Shown here piece by piece: positions 61,738 to 64,000 of a DNA stretch of 64,000 bases. The stretch is from Oscillospiraceae bacterium (GTDB lineage Bacteria > Bacillota > Clostridia > Oscillospirales > Acutalibacteraceae): NCBI GenBank assembly GCA_029219165.1, contig JAQXSW010000016.1, positions 104,157-168,156 on the forward strand. The letters run 5' to 3'. The position numbers were made by a program, and so were the translations under genes. A model generated the notes under the pieces. The model saw only the letters and a list, made by a program, of their open reading frames with translations, was not told where the DNA came from and ran no database searches. Within the stretch, counting starts at the first letter, position 1, and every line of letters begins with the position of its first letter.

Positions 61738-63764
61738 AAATTATTTTAGCAAAAACAGCCGGTTATTGTTTTGGTGTTGACAGAGCTGTAAAAACCGCTT
61801 TTGACACGTTAATTAATAATCAAGATGTTTATTCTGTAGGGGAAATAATTCATAACAATTTTATTGTTGAACATTTGAACAGACTTGGTTTAACCGTAGA
61901 GGAAGATTTTAAAAAAATTCCTCAAAACTCAAGTGCAATAATTCGCGCCCACGGAGTAGCAAAAGAAGTATATGACTTTTTTGAAGCCAATAACATTAAT
62001 TGTATTGATGCTACTTGTCCATTTGTTTTGAAAATTCACAGAATTGTAGAAAAATTATCTCCGGATTCAATTTTACTTGTAGCCGGAAATTCGTCACATC
62101 CGGAAGTAAAAGGTATAGTTGGACACAGTTCCTGTCAGACATTTGTATTCTCAAATTGTGAAGAACTGGAACATATTTTCAGTACAAATAAAGAGTTGCT
62201 TAATGAGAAAAAAATGTTTTTTGTGTCACAAACTACCTTTTCATTGAAGGAATGGGAAAAGTGTGTAAAAAAAATAAATTTATTGTATACAAAAGCAACT
62301 GTTTTTGATACAATATGTAAGGCAACTGAAGAAAGACAGCTCGAAGCTGAAAAACTTTCAAAGTCATGTGATAGGATGGTTATAATTGGAGCAAGACACA
62401 GTTCCAACACGTTAAAACTTTACGATGTATGTAAAACCAACTGCAAAACATGTCTAATTGAATCTGCCGACGAGTTAGAGGATAGTTTTTTTGTCGGTGC
62501 TAACACCATTGGTGTTACTGCAGGGGCATCAACGCCCGCTGCCATAATAAAGGAGGTACTTGAGGCTATGTCTGAAGTAAAAAACACTATTGTATCTGAT
62601 GCTGATGATTTTGATTTTGCAGCAGCTCTTGAAGAGTCACTTGAAAGCATGTCAACAGATCAGAAAGTAAAAGGAATTGTAGTTGGAATTACACCTACAG
62701 AAATTCAGGTTGATATAGGAAGGAAGCAAACAGGCTATATTACATACAACGAATATAGTTTTGACCCAACAGTAGATCCTGCTAAGGACTGCAAAATTGG
62801 TGACGAAATTGACGCTGTAATTATGAAGACAAATGATGTTGAAGGAACAATCATGCTTTCTAAGCGTCGTTTTGATAGCGCAAATGCTTGGGACGAGCTT
62901 ATTGCTGCATCAGAAGATGAAAACGCAATTGTTGAAGGTACAGTTACAGATGTTGTTCGTGGCGGTGTAATTGCTGTAACAGCTAAGGGAATACGCGTAT
63001 TTATTCCTGCATCACTTGCTACAGCATCCAGAAATGATTCTGTAGAAGATCTTCTTAAAACAAAAGTTAACTTTAAAATTATTGAAGTTAACAAACAAAG
63101 AAGGAGAGCAGTTGGTTCAATCAAGGCTGTTCTTGGAAATGCTAGAAAAGAAGCTCAAGAGAAGTTCTGGGAAACAGCAGAAGTTGGACAGGTATATACA
63201 GGTATTGTTAAATCAATTACAAACTATGGTGTATTTGTTGACATTGGTGGAGTAGACGGAATGATCCACATCAGTGAGCTTTCATGGAAGCGCATTAAGC
63301 ATCCATCAGAGGTACTTAACATTGGTGACACAGTTGAAGTATTCATCAAAGCTCTTGACAACAACAAGATTTCACTTGGATATAAAAAAGAAGAGGATAA
63401 CCCATGGGCAATCCTTGCAAAAACTTATAAAGTTGATGACGTTGTAGATGCAAAAATTGTTGGAATGACTGCTTTTGGTGCATTTGCAAATATTATTGAA
63501 GGAATTGACGGTCTTATTCACATTTCACAGATTGCTGACAGACACGTTGAAAAACCACAGGATGTTCTTTCAATTGGTGAAGTTGTTAAGGCCAAGATTA
63601 TTGAAATTGACTATGAAAAGAAGCGCGTAAGCCTTTCTATTAGAGCTCTTATTGAGCCAAAGGAAGAGGCTGAAGCAGTTGTTCCTGTTGAAGAAACTTC
63701 AACAGCAGCTGAAGAGGCTCCTGTAGAAGAAGCTCCGGTAGAAGAGGCTGTAGACGCTGAATAA
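61734..63764 (+). CDS. ispH: Fused 4-hydroxy-3-methylbut-2-enyl diphosphate reductase / ribosomal protein S1
   Basis: IspH: TAGYCFGVDRAVKTAF, DATCPFV, VTAGASTPAAIIKEV; followed by S1 repeats (VGQVYTGIVKSITNYGVFVDIGGVDGMIHISELS). Confidence 0.97.
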   Translation: MKIILAKTAGYCFGVDRAVKTAFDTLINNQDVYSVGEIIHNNFIVEHLNRLGLTVEEDFKKIPQNSSAIIRAHGVAKEVYDFFEANNINCIDATCPFVLKIHRIVEKLSPDSILLVAGNSSHPEVKGIVGHSSCQTFVFSNCEELEHIFSTNKELLNEKKMFFVSQTTFSLKEWEKCVKKINLLYTKATVFDTICKATEERQLEAEKLSKSCDRMVIIGARHSSNTLKLYDVCKTNCKTCLIESADELEDSFFVGANTIGVTAGASTPAAIIKEVLEAMSEVKNTIVSDADDFDFAAALEESLESMSTDQKVKGIVVGITPTEIQVDIGRKQTGYITYNEYSFDPTVDPAKDCKIGDEIDAVIMKTNDVEGTIMLSKRRFDSANAWDELIAASEDENAIVEGTVTDVVRGGVIAVTAKGIRVFIPASLATASRNDSVEDLLKTKVNFKIIEVNKQRRRAVGSIKAVLGNARKEAQEKFWETAEVGQVYTGIVKSITNYGVFVDIGGVDGMIHISELSWKRIKHPSEVLNIGDTVEVFIKALDNNKISLGYKKEEDNPWAILAKTYKVDDVVDAKIVGMTAFGAFANIIEGIDGLIHISQIADRHVEKPQDVLSIGEVVKAKIIEIDYEKKRVSLSIRALIEPKEEAEAVVPVEETSTAAEEAPVEEAPVEEAVDAE

Positions 63765-63841
63765 TTCCAAGCTTTTAGGAATATGAATATAACCCCGTGG
63801 ATACCACGGGGTTAATTTATTAAAGAAATGGAGGCACTGGC

Positions 63842-64000
63842 GTGACTGATATTTGGGAGTACCTTTCGGGTACAGACAAGCCAATACTTTTATACGGAAT
63901 TGGCAATGGAGCGGATAAAATTTTAAATGTATTTAACATTTATGGAATTAAAGTTGCTGATATCTTTGCCAGTGACGACTTCTTTAAAGAAAAGGAATTT
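63842..64000 (+). CDS. Partial CDS, possibly FkbM-type methyltransferase N-terminus
   Basis: GTG start after SD GGAGG: VTDIWEYLSGTDKPILLYGIGNGADKILNVFNIYGIKVADIFASDDFFKEKEF, open to window end. Confidence 0.5.
   Translation, partial: MTDIWEYLSGTDKPILLYGIGNGADKILNVFNIYGIKVADIFASDDFFKEKEF

Overview
Low-GC Firmicutes (gut Clostridia-like) chromosomal window, gene-dense and mostly housekeeping/metabolic. No CRISPR, IS element, prophage or rRNA was seen. Main blocks: oxidative-stress genes (rubrerythrin, FAD/Rieske oxidoreductase); indolepyruvate ferredoxin oxidoreductase iorAB with a phenylacetate-CoA ligase and an ACT protein; groES-groEL with a perfect CIRCE; a TetR-led operon of SDR, DUF1295, a membrane protein and a possible bilin-reductase-like protein; uvrBA; potABCD; two tRNA-Leu genes followed by a small accessory island (tandem-repeat CFI-box protein, tiny hydrophobic ORF, gene fragment, HTH-Fic protein); uraA plus a full pyrCKDFEBI cluster; a secreted CotH-type protein; a Na+-pumping decarboxylase operon; and cmk-plsC-ispH/rpsA. 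The strongest candidate for something new is the uraA leader. It has a consensus-like promoter, a Shine-Dalgarno, a 33-codon U-rich leader ORF whose stop lies at the loop/3' arm junction of an 11-bp intrinsic terminator, then uraA. This matches the geometry of enterobacterial pyrBI-type leader-peptide attenuation, but in a Firmicute and on a uracil permease. Other leads: the 18.5-22.3 kb operon, an internal Shine-Dalgarno/ATG at the ispH-S1 junction, a direct-repeat operator array over the fic promoter, a structured minus-strand RNA at about 12.0 kb, and 17-nt complementary 5' regions of two divergent genes at 57 kb. All calls are from reading the sequence; no database search was run.
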